A stretch of DNA of 64,000 nt from an uncultured Dehalococcoidia bacterium (GCA_958296225.1 OY282456.1:3100001-3164000); one strand, 5' to 3'. Shown: positions 20,416 to 29,309, counted from the first letter of the stretch. The notes: a model not told the origin generated them from the letters alone. Program-made: numbers and translations.

Positions 20416-21431
20416 GACTGGTAATACCAAGCGACGGCGAGCTCGGCCAGCCGACGATGAACTTTCTATCGGAGTGCGGCGTCAAGGTCAGCCGGCCGAA
20501 TGCCCGTCGTTACACCGGCTCCATCCCGTCCCTGCCGGGAGTGGACGTGCTGTTCCAGCGCACCGCCGACATCACCGGCCAGGTAGAAGAAGGCAGCGCC
20601 GAAATGGGCATCACCGGCCTTGACCGCCTGATGGAATACCGGCACGATGACGGTTCCGTCGTCGCCGTGATTCCCGATTTGGAATACGGACGCTGCGAGT
20701 ACGTGCTGGCCGTGCCCGATTCCTGGCTGGACGTAACTGCCATTGACGACCTGGCAGACCTGGCCCTGGAGTTCCACGAGCGCGGGCGCCAGCTGCGAAT
20801 AGCCACTAAATACCCCCGCCTGCTGCGGCGCTATCTGTTTGAGCGCGGCATCAACTACTTTACCCTGGTTCCCGCCAGCGGCGCGCTGGAGGCGGCCCCC
20901 GACGCCGGCTATGCCGACCTGATTGCCGATTTGACCGCCACCGGAACCACGCTGCGCGAAAACCGCCTGAAAACGCTGGATGACGGCACGATACTCACCT
21001 CGCAGGCGTGCCTCATCGCCAATCCCGGCGCGCTGGCCGCGAGTTCCGCCAACCTGCAGTTGGCCCAGGCACTCATCGAAACGCTGGAAGCTCACTTGCG
21101 GGCGGAACCCTACTATCGCATCACCGCCAACGTGCAGGGGCGTTCCGCCGCGGACGTCAGCGCGATGATTCTGGCCCGGCCCGAAATCGCCGGCATCCGG
21201 GGGCCAACCGTCGCCCGCGTGTTCAGCGTTGAGGAGGAAGACTGGTACGCCGTCTCTTTGCTGATACGCAAAAACCGGCTGCTGGACGCCGTGGCGCACC
21301 TCCGCGAATGTGGCGGCGTTGACATTGCCGCCGCTCAGTTATCCTACCTGTTCAAGGGTCAATCCCCAGCTTTTGACGCCCTGATGGCCCGGATTGCCGC
21401 CCGCAACGGAGGCCCCGCCGACCATGCCTAA
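20412..21431 (+). CDS. hisG: ATP phosphoribosyltransferase, long form
   Basis: A 339-residue enzyme for the first step of histidine synthesis, condensing ATP and PRPP. The catalytic part has VDVLFQRTADITGQVEEGSA and EMGITGLDRL near 65-75, IATKYPRLLRRYL near 135, and the PRPP loop region GYADLIADLTATGTTLREN near 168. Unlike short HisG (about 200-230 residues), it carries a C-terminal domain (about 230-320) with RGPTVARVFS, WYAVSLLI and ECGGVDIAAAQLSYLF, matching the HisG_C regulatory fold. The start is GTG overlapping the hisZ stop. Having both HisZ and a HisG_C domain is unexpected because the two are usually alternatives. Confidence 0.9.
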   Translation: MRLVIPSDGELGQPTMNFLSECGVKVSRPNARRYTGSIPSLPGVDVLFQRTADITGQVEEGSAEMGITGLDRLMEYRHDDGSVVAVIPDLEYGRCEYVLAVPDSWLDVTAIDDLADLALEFHERGRQLRIATKYPRLLRRYLFERGINYFTLVPASGALEAAPDAGYADLIADLTATGTTLRENRLKTLDDGTILTSQACLIANPGALAASSANLQLAQALIETLEAHLRAEPYYRITANVQGRSAADVSAMILARPEIAGIRGPTVARVFSVEEEDWYAVSLLIRKNRLLDAVAHLRECGGVDIAAAQLSYLFKGQSPAFDALMARIAARNGGPADHA

Positions 21432-22185
21432 CCTGCCCATGCACATCTATCTGTGCCAGCAGGTTGCCGCCGAGCTGGATTGGGGGTATGCCCACGACCA
21501 CCCCGGCGCAGCCTACCTCGGCTCCACTACGCCCGACATCCGGGCGATGACCAAGTGGGAGCGGGCGCGCACCCACTTCTCCGACCTTTCGGTTACCCAT
21601 GTGGGCGCCGGCGTCCAGAGGATGTTTGAGCTGCATCCCCACCTGGCCGGTTCCGATAACGGCCTCACCGCCCACACCCGCGCTTTCCTGCTGGGCTACG
21701 TCAGCCACCTGGTGGCCGATGAAGTGTGGATTACCACGATGTTCCGTCCCCATTTTGACCTCGATAATCGCGTGACTGACACGGATGTTGAAGCCCACAT
21801 CTGGGACCGGGCTTTGCAATTGGACATGGACCGCTCGGTGCTAACCGGGAATGGCGGCCTGTCCGCCGAGAACGACGCCATCGCCGCGGTGGAGCAAATG
21901 CCGGCTCTGGATTTCCTGCAAGATGCGCTGATTGATGAATGGCGCGGCTGGGTCGCCCGTCTGCTGGGTTGGGACTTTACCTGGGAGCGACTGAAACGCG
22001 CCCTCAACCGTATGTACCGGGACAACGACGACGTTCAGGCGGTAGTTGACGGCTTCCTGGAGCAGATGCCCCGCAGCCTGGAGCGGGTGTACGAACGAAT
22101 TCCACCGGAGCTGATTGATTCTTACCGGCAGCGCGTAATCGACGAAACCAAAGCCCAGGCCAGGGAGTACCTCAGTGCGACTTAA
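21424..22185 (+). CDS. Zinc-dependent phospholipase C-like protein inside the his operon
   Basis: A 253-residue protein with the metal-site pattern of the zinc-dependent phospholipase C/S1-P1 superfamily: an N-terminal MHIYL, an Asp in TTPDIRAMTKW (about 35-45), His in ARTHFSDL, and FLLGYVSHLVADEVW (about 93-107) with His and Asp positioned to bind metal. The family cleaves phospholipids or other phosphodiesters, and many bacterial members are uncharacterised. No signal peptide is seen, so a cytoplasmic role is likely. It overlaps hisG by eight bases upstream and hisD by eleven bases downstream, so it is translationally locked into the histidine operon. One might guess a phosphatase-type step, as no HisN/HisJ is nearby, but this is speculative. 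Confidence 0.65.
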   Translation: MPNLPMHIYLCQQVAAELDWGYAHDHPGAAYLGSTTPDIRAMTKWERARTHFSDLSVTHVGAGVQRMFELHPHLAGSDNGLTAHTRAFLLGYVSHLVADEVWITTMFRPHFDLDNRVTDTDVEAHIWDRALQLDMDRSVLTGNGGLSAENDAIAAVEQMPALDFLQDALIDEWRGWVARLLGWDFTWERLKRALNRMYRDNDDVQAVVDGFLEQMPRSLERVYERIPPELIDSYRQRVIDETKAQAREYLSAT

Positions 22186-23521
22186 CCAGGTGCGCGGGCT
22201 GGCCGCCGCTGAATCGGCTCTGACCCGCATCGACCCGCTGGACTTATCATCACTGCCCGAGGCGGCGCTGCAACGCACCCGCGACCGGTTTGGCGCGGAC
22301 GCCACCCCGGAATCCTCGGTATTGCAAATGCTGCGCGACGTGCGGGCCGAAGGCGATGCGGCGGTGCGCCGGTACGCCAAATTGCTCGACGGCGCCGAAC
22401 CGGACGAGCTGCAAGTCCCGCCGGAGGAACTGGACGCCGCCTGGGAGGCGACGCCCGACGACCTGAAACACGCCTTAGAATTGGCCGCCCGGCGTATCAC
22501 CGAGTTTCACGCGGCCACGCTGCCCCGCGACTGGGTTGACCTGGGCGGCGGATTGGGCGAACTGGTACGTCCGTTGGAACGGGTCGGCCTGTACGCGCCC
22601 GGCGGCACGGCGGCCTATCCGTCCACCGTGCTGATGACCGCCATCCCGGCCCGCGTCGCCGGCGTCAGCGAGGTCGTGCTGACCACGCCCCGCCGTGGCA
22701 GCGAACCCCTCAACGCTACCGTGCTGGCCGCCGCGCGCATCGCCGGCGTGGACGCCGTTTATCAAGTTGGCGGAGTGCCCGCTATCGGCGCGCTGGCCTA
22801 CGGCACCGAAAGCATCCGCAAGGTGGACAAGATTTGCGGCCCCGGCAATGTCTTTGTCGCCTACGCCAAACGCATGGTTCAGGGCCAGGTTGACATCGAC
22901 GGCGTGTTCGGGCCCACCGAGACCATCGTGCTGGCCGACCAGACCGCCAACCCGGTGTTCTGCGCCGCCGACCTCATTGCCCAGGCCGAGCACGACCCGA
23001 TGGCTTCCGCCATTCTGGTTACTGACTGCGCGGCCCTGGTCACGGCCGTGGAAACTGAGCTGGACGCCCAGATTGCCGGCAACCCCCGCGCCGACACCAT
23101 CCGCCAGTCGCTCGCGCGGCGGGGCTGCGTCGTGCTGGTGGACGACTTTCCCGAAGCTATTGAGGTTGCCAACCGCATCGCCCCGGAGCACCTGTGCCTG
23201 ATGGCGGCTGACCCCTGGGCCTGGGCGGGGCAGGTTCGCAACGCCGGCGGCCTGTTCCTCGGCGAGTTCTCGCCGGAAGTAATGGGCGACTATATCGCCG
23301 GCCCTTCCCATGTCATGCCCACCGGCGGCACCGCGCGTTTCAGCTCGGCGCTCAGCGTCCATCATTTCCTCCGCACTATGCCCGTGGTCGGCCTCAGCCC
23401 CCGGCGTTTCAGCGACCTGGGCGCCGCCGCCGTCCGCATTGCGGAAGCCGAGGGGCTGCCCGGACACGCCGGCGCGGTGCAAGCCCGCCTCGACCACCTG
23501 GCCGCAACTCAAACCCGCTAA
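22175..23521 (+). CDS. hisD: Histidinol dehydrogenase
   Basis: A 448-residue zinc enzyme that performs the last two oxidations from histidinol to histidine. Diagnostic segments are GLYAPGGTAAYPSTVLMTAI near 140, QVGGVPAIGALAYGTESI near 197, KICGPGNVFVAYAKR near 218, the FGPTETIVLAD stretch near 246, and IAPEHLCLMA near 334 with the catalytic Glu-His. HVMPTGGTARF lies near 383. Length and motif order are normal. The GTG start at 22175 overlaps the end of the phospholipase C-like gene. The stop is 20 bases before hisC. Confidence 0.96.
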   Translation: MRLNQVRGLAAAESALTRIDPLDLSSLPEAALQRTRDRFGADATPESSVLQMLRDVRAEGDAAVRRYAKLLDGAEPDELQVPPEELDAAWEATPDDLKHALELAARRITEFHAATLPRDWVDLGGGLGELVRPLERVGLYAPGGTAAYPSTVLMTAIPARVAGVSEVVLTTPRRGSEPLNATVLAAARIAGVDAVYQVGGVPAIGALAYGTESIRKVDKICGPGNVFVAYAKRMVQGQVDIDGVFGPTETIVLADQTANPVFCAADLIAQAEHDPMASAILVTDCAALVTAVETELDAQIAGNPRADTIRQSLARRGCVVLVDDFPEAIEVANRIAPEHLCLMAADPWAWAGQVRNAGGLFLGEFSPEVMGDYIAGPSHVMPTGGTARFSSALSVHHFLRTMPVVGLSPRRFSDLGAAAVRIAEAEGLPGHAGAVQARLDHLAATQTR

Positions 23522-23541
23522 CCCGTCAGGATGGCGCACTG

Positions 23542-24639
23542 ATGCCTAATATAGAAGACCTGCTGCTCCCCCACATCAGCCGTCTCAAGACCTACCAGGG
23601 CGTTTCTCCCAGCGAAACGCTGGCCGAAGCGGCCGGCATTTCCCTGGAGCAGGTGATTCGGCTCAACGGCAACGAAAATCCCTACGGCCCGTCGCCCCAG
23701 GTGGCGGAGGCGCTGGGCAGTTTTCGCGACTATAACCATTATCCCGACCCGGCCCAGCGCCGCTTGCGCGCCGCGCTGTCCGACTATCTGGGCGTGCCCG
23801 ATGACAACATCGTGGCCGGCAACGGCAGCGACGAAATCATTGACCTGCTGATGCGGATGTTCCTCGCCCCCAGCGACGAAATCATCATCCCCGTGCCTAC
23901 CTTCGGGATGTATTCGTTCTCCGCCGACGTTGCCGGCGCGCAAGCCATTGCCGTTCCCCGCGATGACAACTTTGACATCGATATTGAGGCCATCAAAGGG
24001 GCCATCGGCCCGCGCACCAAGGCCGTCTTTTTCCCCAGCCCCAACAACCCGACGGGCAACCTGGTAACGGAAGCCCAGGCCCGCGCCCTGCTGGACACCG
24101 GCCTGCTGGTGGTAGCCGATGAAGCCTACTACGATTTTTGCGGGCAAACCCTCATGCCCCTGCTCCCCGAATACCGCAACCTGGTGGTGCTGCGAACGTT
24201 CAGCAAATGGGCGGGCCTGGCCGGCCTCCGCATCGGCGCCGGCGCTATGGATTCGGAGCTGGCCGCCACTATGATGGGGATGAAGCCGCCGTACAACGTC
24301 AACCTGGCCGCCGAGATTGCGCTGCTGGCATCGTTGGACGACACGGGCCACCTGCTGGAGCGTGTTGATGCCATCGTTAAAGAGCGGGCGCGTATGTACG
24401 CGCTCCTCTGCGACATTCCCGGAATCACGGTCTGGCCGTCGCAAGCCAACTTCATACTCTGCAAAATGCCCGACGGCCGGGGTTTGGAAGTGTACGAAGC
24501 CATGTGCCGGCGGGGGGTGTTCCTGCGCTACTTTGACAACGAACTGCTGCGCGATTACATCCGTTCCAGCGTCGGCAAGCCCGAAGAAACCGACGCCGTG
24601 ATCGCCGGCTTCCGCGCTGTCCTGGAAGTGGACGGCTGA
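23542..24639 (+). CDS. hisC: Histidinol-phosphate aminotransferase
   Basis: A 365-residue PLP-dependent fold-type I aminotransferase. It opens with a LNGNENPYGPSPQVAEAL segment typical of HisC. It has AGNGSDEIIDLLMRMF near 93, SPNNPTGNL near 169, VADEAYYDF near 191, and the PLP lysine in TFSKWAGLAGLRIG near 217, where the helix signature SK.xxLAGLRIG is intact. It converts imidazole acetol-phosphate to histidinol-phosphate. The TGA stop overlaps the ATG of hisB (TGATG), indicating translational coupling. Confidence 0.95.
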   Translation: MPNIEDLLLPHISRLKTYQGVSPSETLAEAAGISLEQVIRLNGNENPYGPSPQVAEALGSFRDYNHYPDPAQRRLRAALSDYLGVPDDNIVAGNGSDEIIDLLMRMFLAPSDEIIIPVPTFGMYSFSADVAGAQAIAVPRDDNFDIDIEAIKGAIGPRTKAVFFPSPNNPTGNLVTEAQARALLDTGLLVVADEAYYDFCGQTLMPLLPEYRNLVVLRTFSKWAGLAGLRIGAGAMDSELAATMMGMKPPYNVNLAAEIALLASLDDTGHLLERVDAIVKERARMYALLCDIPGITVWPSQANFILCKMPDGRGLEVYEAMCRRGVFLRYFDNELLRDYIRSSVGKPEETDAVIAGFRAVLEVDG

Positions 24640-25253
24640 TGACGGCGCCGGAAACCGCCCCGCGCTCGGCAAGCCTGGAGCGCGCTACCGCCGAAACCGC
24701 CATCTCCATCACGGTAAATCTGGACGGACAGGGCCGGTATAACGTTGAGACGGGCAACGGATTTCTGGACCACATGGTCAGCCAGATTTCCCGGCACGGC
24801 CTCTTTGACATTGACTTGCAGGCGCAGGGTGATACTCACGTCGGCTGGCACCATCTGGTTGAGGATACGGCTATCATGCTGGGCCGGGCCTTCGGGCAGG
24901 CGCTGGGCGAACCGCGCGGCATCCGGCGGATGGGCCACGCTATTGTGCCATTGGATGAAACGCTGGTAATGGTCGCCGTGGACTGGAGCGGTCGCCCCTA
25001 TGCCGCCGTAGATACCACGCTAAACGACACGATGGTGGAAACGCTTTCCGGCGACCTGATTGCCCACTTTCTGGAATCCTTCGCCATTGAGGCCAGAATC
25101 AACCTGCACGCGAAGGTACTGGCCGGCATAAGTCCCCACCACAAAGCGGAGGCTCTCTGCAAAGCCCTGGCCCGCGCCCTCCGCGACGCCGTAGAACCCG
25201 ACCCGCGCGCCGGCGGACAAGTGCCCAGCACCAAGGGCGTGCTGGACGGCTAG
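24639..25253 (+). CDS. hisB: Imidazoleglycerol-phosphate dehydratase
   Basis: A 204-residue dehydratase. It shows the two internal repeats with metal-binding His clusters: FLDHMVSQISRHG near 43 and GWHHLVEDTAIMLGRA near 69 in the first half, and LESFAIEARINLHAKVLAG and SPHHKAEALCKALARAL near 167 in the second. It is monofunctional, lacking the histidinol-phosphatase domain of enterobacterial HisB. It is the last gene of this his cluster; hisA, hisF, hisH, hisI and a phosphatase are not in the window. A palindrome at 25285 follows the stop. Confidence 0.95.
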   Translation: MTAPETAPRSASLERATAETAISITVNLDGQGRYNVETGNGFLDHMVSQISRHGLFDIDLQAQGDTHVGWHHLVEDTAIMLGRAFGQALGEPRGIRRMGHAIVPLDETLVMVAVDWSGRPYAAVDTTLNDTMVETLSGDLIAHFLESFAIEARINLHAKVLAGISPHHKAEALCKALARALRDAVEPDPRAGGQVPSTKGVLDG

Positions 25254-25284
25254 CCGGCTTGCGAACAACGGCACTGGAAGCAGG

Positions 25285-25305
25285 GGGCGGGTGTCAAACC
25301 CGCCC
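25285..25305. terminator. GGGCGGGT/ACCCGCCC palindrome between convergent genes
   Basis: Eight-base arms (25285-25292 and 25298-25305) with a five-base loop, 31 bases after hisB and about 60 bases past the stop of the convergent enoyl-CoA hydratase gene. It is of the same type as those at 2626 and 61144 and could end transcription in both directions. Confidence 0.5.
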
Positions 25306-25367
25306 ACACTGCTTTGGCGTCATCCGGTGAATCCGGTACTGCGACGCCAAATTCTCCCGGTCGGCAA

Positions 25368-26231
25368 TCAGCCGCCGCCCCGAACCGGCCGGCCCCGGCG
25401 GGCCAGGAAGTCCGGGAAGGCTTCCTCGGCCAGGGTGCCCCGCAGCACGTTGGTCGTGAAGTCTTTTTCGTTGGTCCACTGGTCTTCCAGGCTGCCGCCC
25501 ATATGTTGCAGCAGCAGTCGCTTGATGCCGATTACCGACGGGGTATCGTTGGTGGCAATCTCGGTGGCCACTTCCATCGTTTTTTGCCGCAGTCGGTAGG
25601 TGGGCACCAGGTGGTTCAGCAGTCCGATGCGATGGGCTTCCTCAGCCTCCACGATGCGGGCGGTGAACAGCAGTTCCTTAGCCTGGGGCCAGCCGACCTG
25701 ATTGGTCAAAGTCCAGGTGGAATTGATACGCCCGTAGGCCGCGGCCAGAAAGCGGAACCGCGCCGCATCGGAGCCGATGCGGATGTCCAGGGATGATGAC
25801 AGCACCGCGCCGCCGCCGTAAGCCAGCCCGTTAATCATCCCGATGACCGGCTTATCGGAAGCGCTGACCTCGTACCCGCCCCTTTGCCGTCGCGCCGCCC
25901 GCTCGTCCATATTGTCCCGTGACAACGTGCCGCTGTTCAGCGCCGCCTGGTCTTCCCGCTGCTCGTGAATATCGCCGCCGGCGGAAAATGCCGGCACCCG
26001 GGGGTGGGTGTCCGCGCCGGTAATCACGATGCAGCCAATCTCCGGGTCGCCATTGGCGCACCGCACCGCATCGTGCAACTCTTCGGTGAGCTGCCGGTTC
26101 ATCGCGTTCAGGACTTCGGGCCGGTTCATGGTCAAAAAGGCGACGTGCCCGACTTTCTCCCGGCGTCGCTCGCCACTGCCCTCAAACCGGGATACCCGCT
26201 CCTTTTCCGATAAAATATACTGGTAGTCCAT
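25368..26231 (-). CDS. Enoyl-CoA hydratase/isomerase (crotonase) family protein
   Basis: A 287-residue crotonase-fold protein. HVAFLTMNRPEVLNAMN, the oxyanion-hole segment PAFSAGGDIHEQ and INGLAYGGGAVLSSSLDIRI are present, followed by AHRIGLLNHLVP. The second catalytic segment reads YGRINSTWTLTNQVG in place of the more usual G..P..G pattern, so hydratase activity is uncertain and another crotonase reaction is possible. The ATG at 26231 (MDYQYILSEKER) is chosen because AGGAG lies 11 bases upstream. An upstream in-frame start at 26282 lacks a site. It is transcribed alone and divergently from nfeD. Confidence 0.85.
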   Translation of the reverse strand: MDYQYILSEKERVSRFEGSGERRREKVGHVAFLTMNRPEVLNAMNRQLTEELHDAVRCANGDPEIGCIVITGADTHPRVPAFSAGGDIHEQREDQAALNSGTLSRDNMDERAARRQRGGYEVSASDKPVIGMINGLAYGGGAVLSSSLDIRIGSDAARFRFLAAAYGRINSTWTLTNQVGWPQAKELLFTARIVEAEEAHRIGLLNHLVPTYRLRQKTMEVATEIATNDTPSVIGIKRLLLQHMGGSLEDQWTNEKDFTTNVLRGTLAEEAFPDFLARRGRPVRGGG

Positions 26232-26359
26232 GGAAAGTTCCGCTCCTGTGTTGTCACGCAATTGACGGCATTGTATTGGCACACGCCGGTTATAGTCAAA
26301 CCTGCCGGGCGATTGACAGATTACAGGGCCGGCCCGATGATGGCATCAGGTGATGTGGA

Positions 26360-27784
26360 ATGGCGCCCTCCAGGTTCAAACGCCTCGCGATTGCAGCGGT
26401 GTGCCTGGCACTAATCTGCCTCGGCGTATCCGGCATTGCCGTCAACCACAGCCCGGCCCGCGCCCAGGGCGAAACCGTGTTCCGGCTGCGGATTGAGGAG
26501 ACCATCAATCCGGTGAAAGCCCGTGTCATCGCCCGCGCCGTGGCGCGCGCCGTTGCTGCCGATGCCCAACTGCTGGTCATCGAACTTGACACCCCCGGCG
26601 GTCTCTACGGCAGCACGCGCGAGATAGTAGAAACCCTGCTGGAAGCGAAAGCTCCCGTAGCCGTGTTTGTCTCCCCCAGAGGCGCGCAGGCCGGTTCGGC
26701 GGGCACCTTTATCACCGCGGCCGCCCATATCGCGGCGATGGCCCCCGGCTCCAACATTGGCGCCGCTACGCCCGTATCCGGCAGCGGCGAGGACATCGGG
26801 GAAACCCTGGCCAGCAAAGTTACCAACGACGCAGCGGCCCTAATCCGCGCCATCGCCGACGAGCGCGGGCGCAACGCCGACGCGCTGGAACAAACGGTGC
26901 GCACCGCCGCATCGTACAGCGCCGGCGAGGCTCTGGAATCCAACATCATTGACCTCATTGCCGACGACTTGCCGGATTTGCTTACCGCCCTGGATGGCCG
27001 CACCGTTGCCACCGCCGCCGGCGAGCGAACCCTGCAAGTAGCCGACTCCGACGTGCGGGAAATCAAAATGCAATGGCGGGAGCGGTTCGTTGAGTTTATC
27101 TCCAACCCCAACATCGCCTTTCTGCTCCTCAGCCTGGGCAGCATCGGGTTGGTGTTCGAGATGATGACGCCGGGGGCCATCGGGCCGGGCGTGGCCGGGG
27201 TAATTTGTCTGGGGCTGGGGTTTCTGGCGTTGGGCAACCTGCCGTTCAATTGGGCCGGCGTGGCCTTCATCATCCTGGCCGTGGCGCTGGCGGCGCTGGA
27301 GATTTTGGTGTCCGGGTTCGGGGCGTTGGGAATTGGGGCCGTGGTCAGCCTGATTGTGGGCGGCGTGCTGCTGTTCGGCAGTTTTGGCGGCGGTGGCGGC
27401 ATACCGACCAACTTCCCGGAGGTCTCGGTAAGCCTGTGGGTATTGGGCGGGGTGGGCGGCGTCCTCGCCGTCGGCGTCGGATACCTGGCCTACGAAGCCA
27501 TCATGTCCCGGGTTGGCGGCCGGAGAGCAGCCACGGCCGGCGGCGGGTGGGCCGACAGTGACGGGCGCAGCGCGGCCGGCCATCTCATCGGGCAAACCGG
27601 CGTGGTGACTTCGGCGCTGCGGCCCCGCGGCATCGTCGCCCTGGGCAATGAAACCTGGTCCGGAATCAGCAGCGACGGTATGCAAGTTCCCATTGGCCGC
27701 CGGGTGCGCGTGGTGGGCGTGGACGGCCTGCTGCTGACGGTAGAGGTTATTGGCGCGTGGGAAACCGTAGAGGGCCAGGAGTAA
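26360..27784 (+). CDS. NfeD-type membrane-bound serine protease (ClpP-like)
   Basis: A 474-residue long-form NfeD. An N-terminal signal or anchor (about 8-36, ending ARAQG) is followed by a ClpP-class protease domain (about 40-240) with ELDTPGG near 75 and the nucleophile region RGAQAGSAGTFI near 112, plus a plausible general-base Lys in LASKVTND. Four to five membrane helices lie between about 250 and 380, and a soluble NfeD OB-fold domain (about 400-470, with QTGVVTSALRPRGIV) ends the protein. Such proteins pair with SPFH/stomatin partners in membrane quality control. The partner follows 59 bases downstream, as expected. Confidence 0.92.
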   Translation: MAPSRFKRLAIAAVCLALICLGVSGIAVNHSPARAQGETVFRLRIEETINPVKARVIARAVARAVAADAQLLVIELDTPGGLYGSTREIVETLLEAKAPVAVFVSPRGAQAGSAGTFITAAAHIAAMAPGSNIGAATPVSGSGEDIGETLASKVTNDAAALIRAIADERGRNADALEQTVRTAASYSAGEALESNIIDLIADDLPDLLTALDGRTVATAAGERTLQVADSDVREIKMQWRERFVEFISNPNIAFLLLSLGSIGLVFEMMTPGAIGPGVAGVICLGLGFLALGNLPFNWAGVAFIILAVALAALEILVSGFGALGIGAVVSLIVGGVLLFGSFGGGGGIPTNFPEVSVSLWVLGGVGGVLAVGVGYLAYEAIMSRVGGRRAATAGGGWADSDGRSAAGHLIGQTGVVTSALRPRGIVALGNETWSGISSDGMQVPIGRRVRVVGVDGLLLTVEVIGAWETVEGQE

Positions 27785-27843
27785 TGGTAGAATAGCGGGA
27801 CCTACGGCACCGTTCGCCAAAACGCGAGCAAGGAGGCACAATC

Positions 27844-28755
27844 ATGCCCAGCGGACTAATCGTCGTGCAACAGTATCAGAGGATGGTAGTGCAACGCTTT
27901 GGCACCTACGTGGGCAGCCGACGGCCCGGCCTGCACTTTCTCATCCCGGTTCTGTACAGCGGCACCAAAGTTGACCTGCGGGAGCGCGTAACCCGTGTGC
28001 CGACCCAGAAGTATATTACCGCCGACAACGTGGTGGTGGATATGGACTTCGTCATTTACTACCGCGTGATGGAGGATCATGTGGACCGGGCGGTGCTGGA
28101 AGTGCAGAACTTCGAGGCCGCCGTCATCAACCTGGCTTTCGCCACCTTGCGCTCGGTCATCGGGTCGCTGGACCTGGCGACCACGCTGTCAGAGCGGGAG
28201 CGCATCCGCGACGACGTGCAGATACGGATGGACGAGGTGACCGTTCGTTGGGGCGTCAAGGTGTCCCAAGTGGAAATCAACGAGGTTGACCCGCCCCCCG
28301 GCGTCAAGGCGGCCATGGAGCGGCAAAAGTCTGCCGACGCCATCCGCACTGCGGAGATTACCGAATCCGAAGGCCAGCGGCAGGCGCAAATCAACCTGGC
28401 CGAGGGCGAAAGGCAGTCGGCCATCCTGCGGGCGCAGGGTCAGCGTGAATCCGAAATCCTGCAGGCCGAGGGCGACCAGCAGGCCACCGTGCTGCGGGCC
28501 GAGGGATTCAGCACGGCGCTGGAGCGCATCTACAGCGTCGCCAGCACCGTTGACGCCCGCACGATGAGCCTGCAGTACTTCGACACGCTGAAATCCCTGG
28601 GCGCCAGCCCCTCCACCAAGTTCATTTTCCCCATGGAGTTCACGTCAATGCTCTCCCCCTTCCTGGGTATGGGCCAAAACCAGCAGGACGGCGGCAACGG
28701 CAACCGGGGCAATGCCGGCAACGGGGCCGGCGGGGATGGCGACAACCGCAATTAG
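27844..28755 (+). CDS. SPFH/band 7 (stomatin-like) protein
   Basis: A 303-residue prohibitin-homology protein. YQRMVVQRFGTYVGSRRPGL, FLIPVLYSGTKVDLRE and TADNVVVDMDFVIYYRV mark the SPFH domain (about 8-175). A long Ala/Glu/Gln-rich coiled coil (about 155-225) and a Gly/Asn-rich tail after 280 follow. The AAGGAGG site just upstream fixes the ATG at 27844, yet the usual N-terminal membrane helix is absent, so membrane attachment would depend on the NfeD partner or on hydrophobic patches. The proteins probably assemble as oligomeric rings with NfeD at the membrane. Confidence 0.92.
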   Translation: MPSGLIVVQQYQRMVVQRFGTYVGSRRPGLHFLIPVLYSGTKVDLRERVTRVPTQKYITADNVVVDMDFVIYYRVMEDHVDRAVLEVQNFEAAVINLAFATLRSVIGSLDLATTLSERERIRDDVQIRMDEVTVRWGVKVSQVEINEVDPPPGVKAAMERQKSADAIRTAEITESEGQRQAQINLAEGERQSAILRAQGQRESEILQAEGDQQATVLRAEGFSTALERIYSVASTVDARTMSLQYFDTLKSLGASPSTKFIFPMEFTSMLSPFLGMGQNQQDGGNGNRGNAGNGAGGDGDNRN

Positions 28756-28779
28756 CGCTGCCGGGCATCATTCCGGCAT

Positions 28780-28800
28780 GGGCAACCCTTGTGGTTGCCC
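28780..28800. terminator. GGGCAACC/GGTTGCCC palindrome between convergent genes
   Basis: Eight-base arms around CTTGT, 25 bases after the SPFH stop and 63 bases beyond the stop of the convergent small membrane gene. The same GGGCAAC wording recurs at 43641. It is a likely bidirectional terminator or repeat. Confidence 0.45.
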
Positions 28801-28862
28801 AATGTCGGACGATTGTATCGGGAGGCAACCGATAGGCGTCCCGCGTTGTCAAGCAAGGCCGA

Positions 28863-29303
28863 CTAACCTTTCCGCTTGTTGGGTTCGGAAGGCTTGTTGG
28901 CGTCGGCCTTGTTGCGTTTCTCCAGCTCGGCTTCAAGTTGCTCTCGAGAAAGTCGCTCCAGTACCATGTTGCGCAATGGCTTGGATGTCTTGGCAATCAG
29001 CATAGCTACCCCCATTTTTAGAATATGCCATACGATAGCGGCCACTTCAACTGACAGCCATATCATACAGATGCTAAATCCCTGGTCAAACGGGTTGACG
29101 CCCAGCAATTCCGACGATGCCGATTTCAGTTTAAGCGAGCTAAGGTAAAGCATCGCGTCAGTCAACAAGAAGCGGGCGCACCAGAATACGGCCCATACGA
29201 AGCACGGGCCGATGCGCACCAAGCGGGTTAGCGGAACCCCGGCAACTGATGATAAGAGAGCATCGTCATCCTCAACCCGCCACCAGCGCCCCCTGCTGTC
29301 CAT
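28863..29303 (-). CDS. Small membrane protein, paralogue of the next gene, function unknown
   Basis: A 146-residue protein not recognised. It begins with a cytosolic-looking WWRVEDDDALLSSVAGVPL segment, has hydrophobic helices near 30-50 and 75-105, and a charged Lys/Glu/Asn-rich tail (PSEPNKRKG). It is clearly paralogous to the protein at 29379: both share WRVEDDD.LL.SVAGVPLTR, FLLTDA or VLLTDA, and NPFDQGFSICM.WL.VEVA. No ribosome-binding site precedes the ATG at 29303, and a -10 box ends six bases upstream, so it is probably translated from a leaderless mRNA. Confidence 0.7.
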   Translation of the reverse strand: MDSRGRWWRVEDDDALLSSVAGVPLTRLVRIGPCFVWAVFWCARFLLTDAMLYLSSLKLKSASSELLGVNPFDQGFSICMIWLSVEVAAIVWHILKMGVAMLIAKTSKPLRNMVLERLSREQLEAELEKRNKADANKPSEPNKRKG

Positions 29304-29309
29304 AACGCC

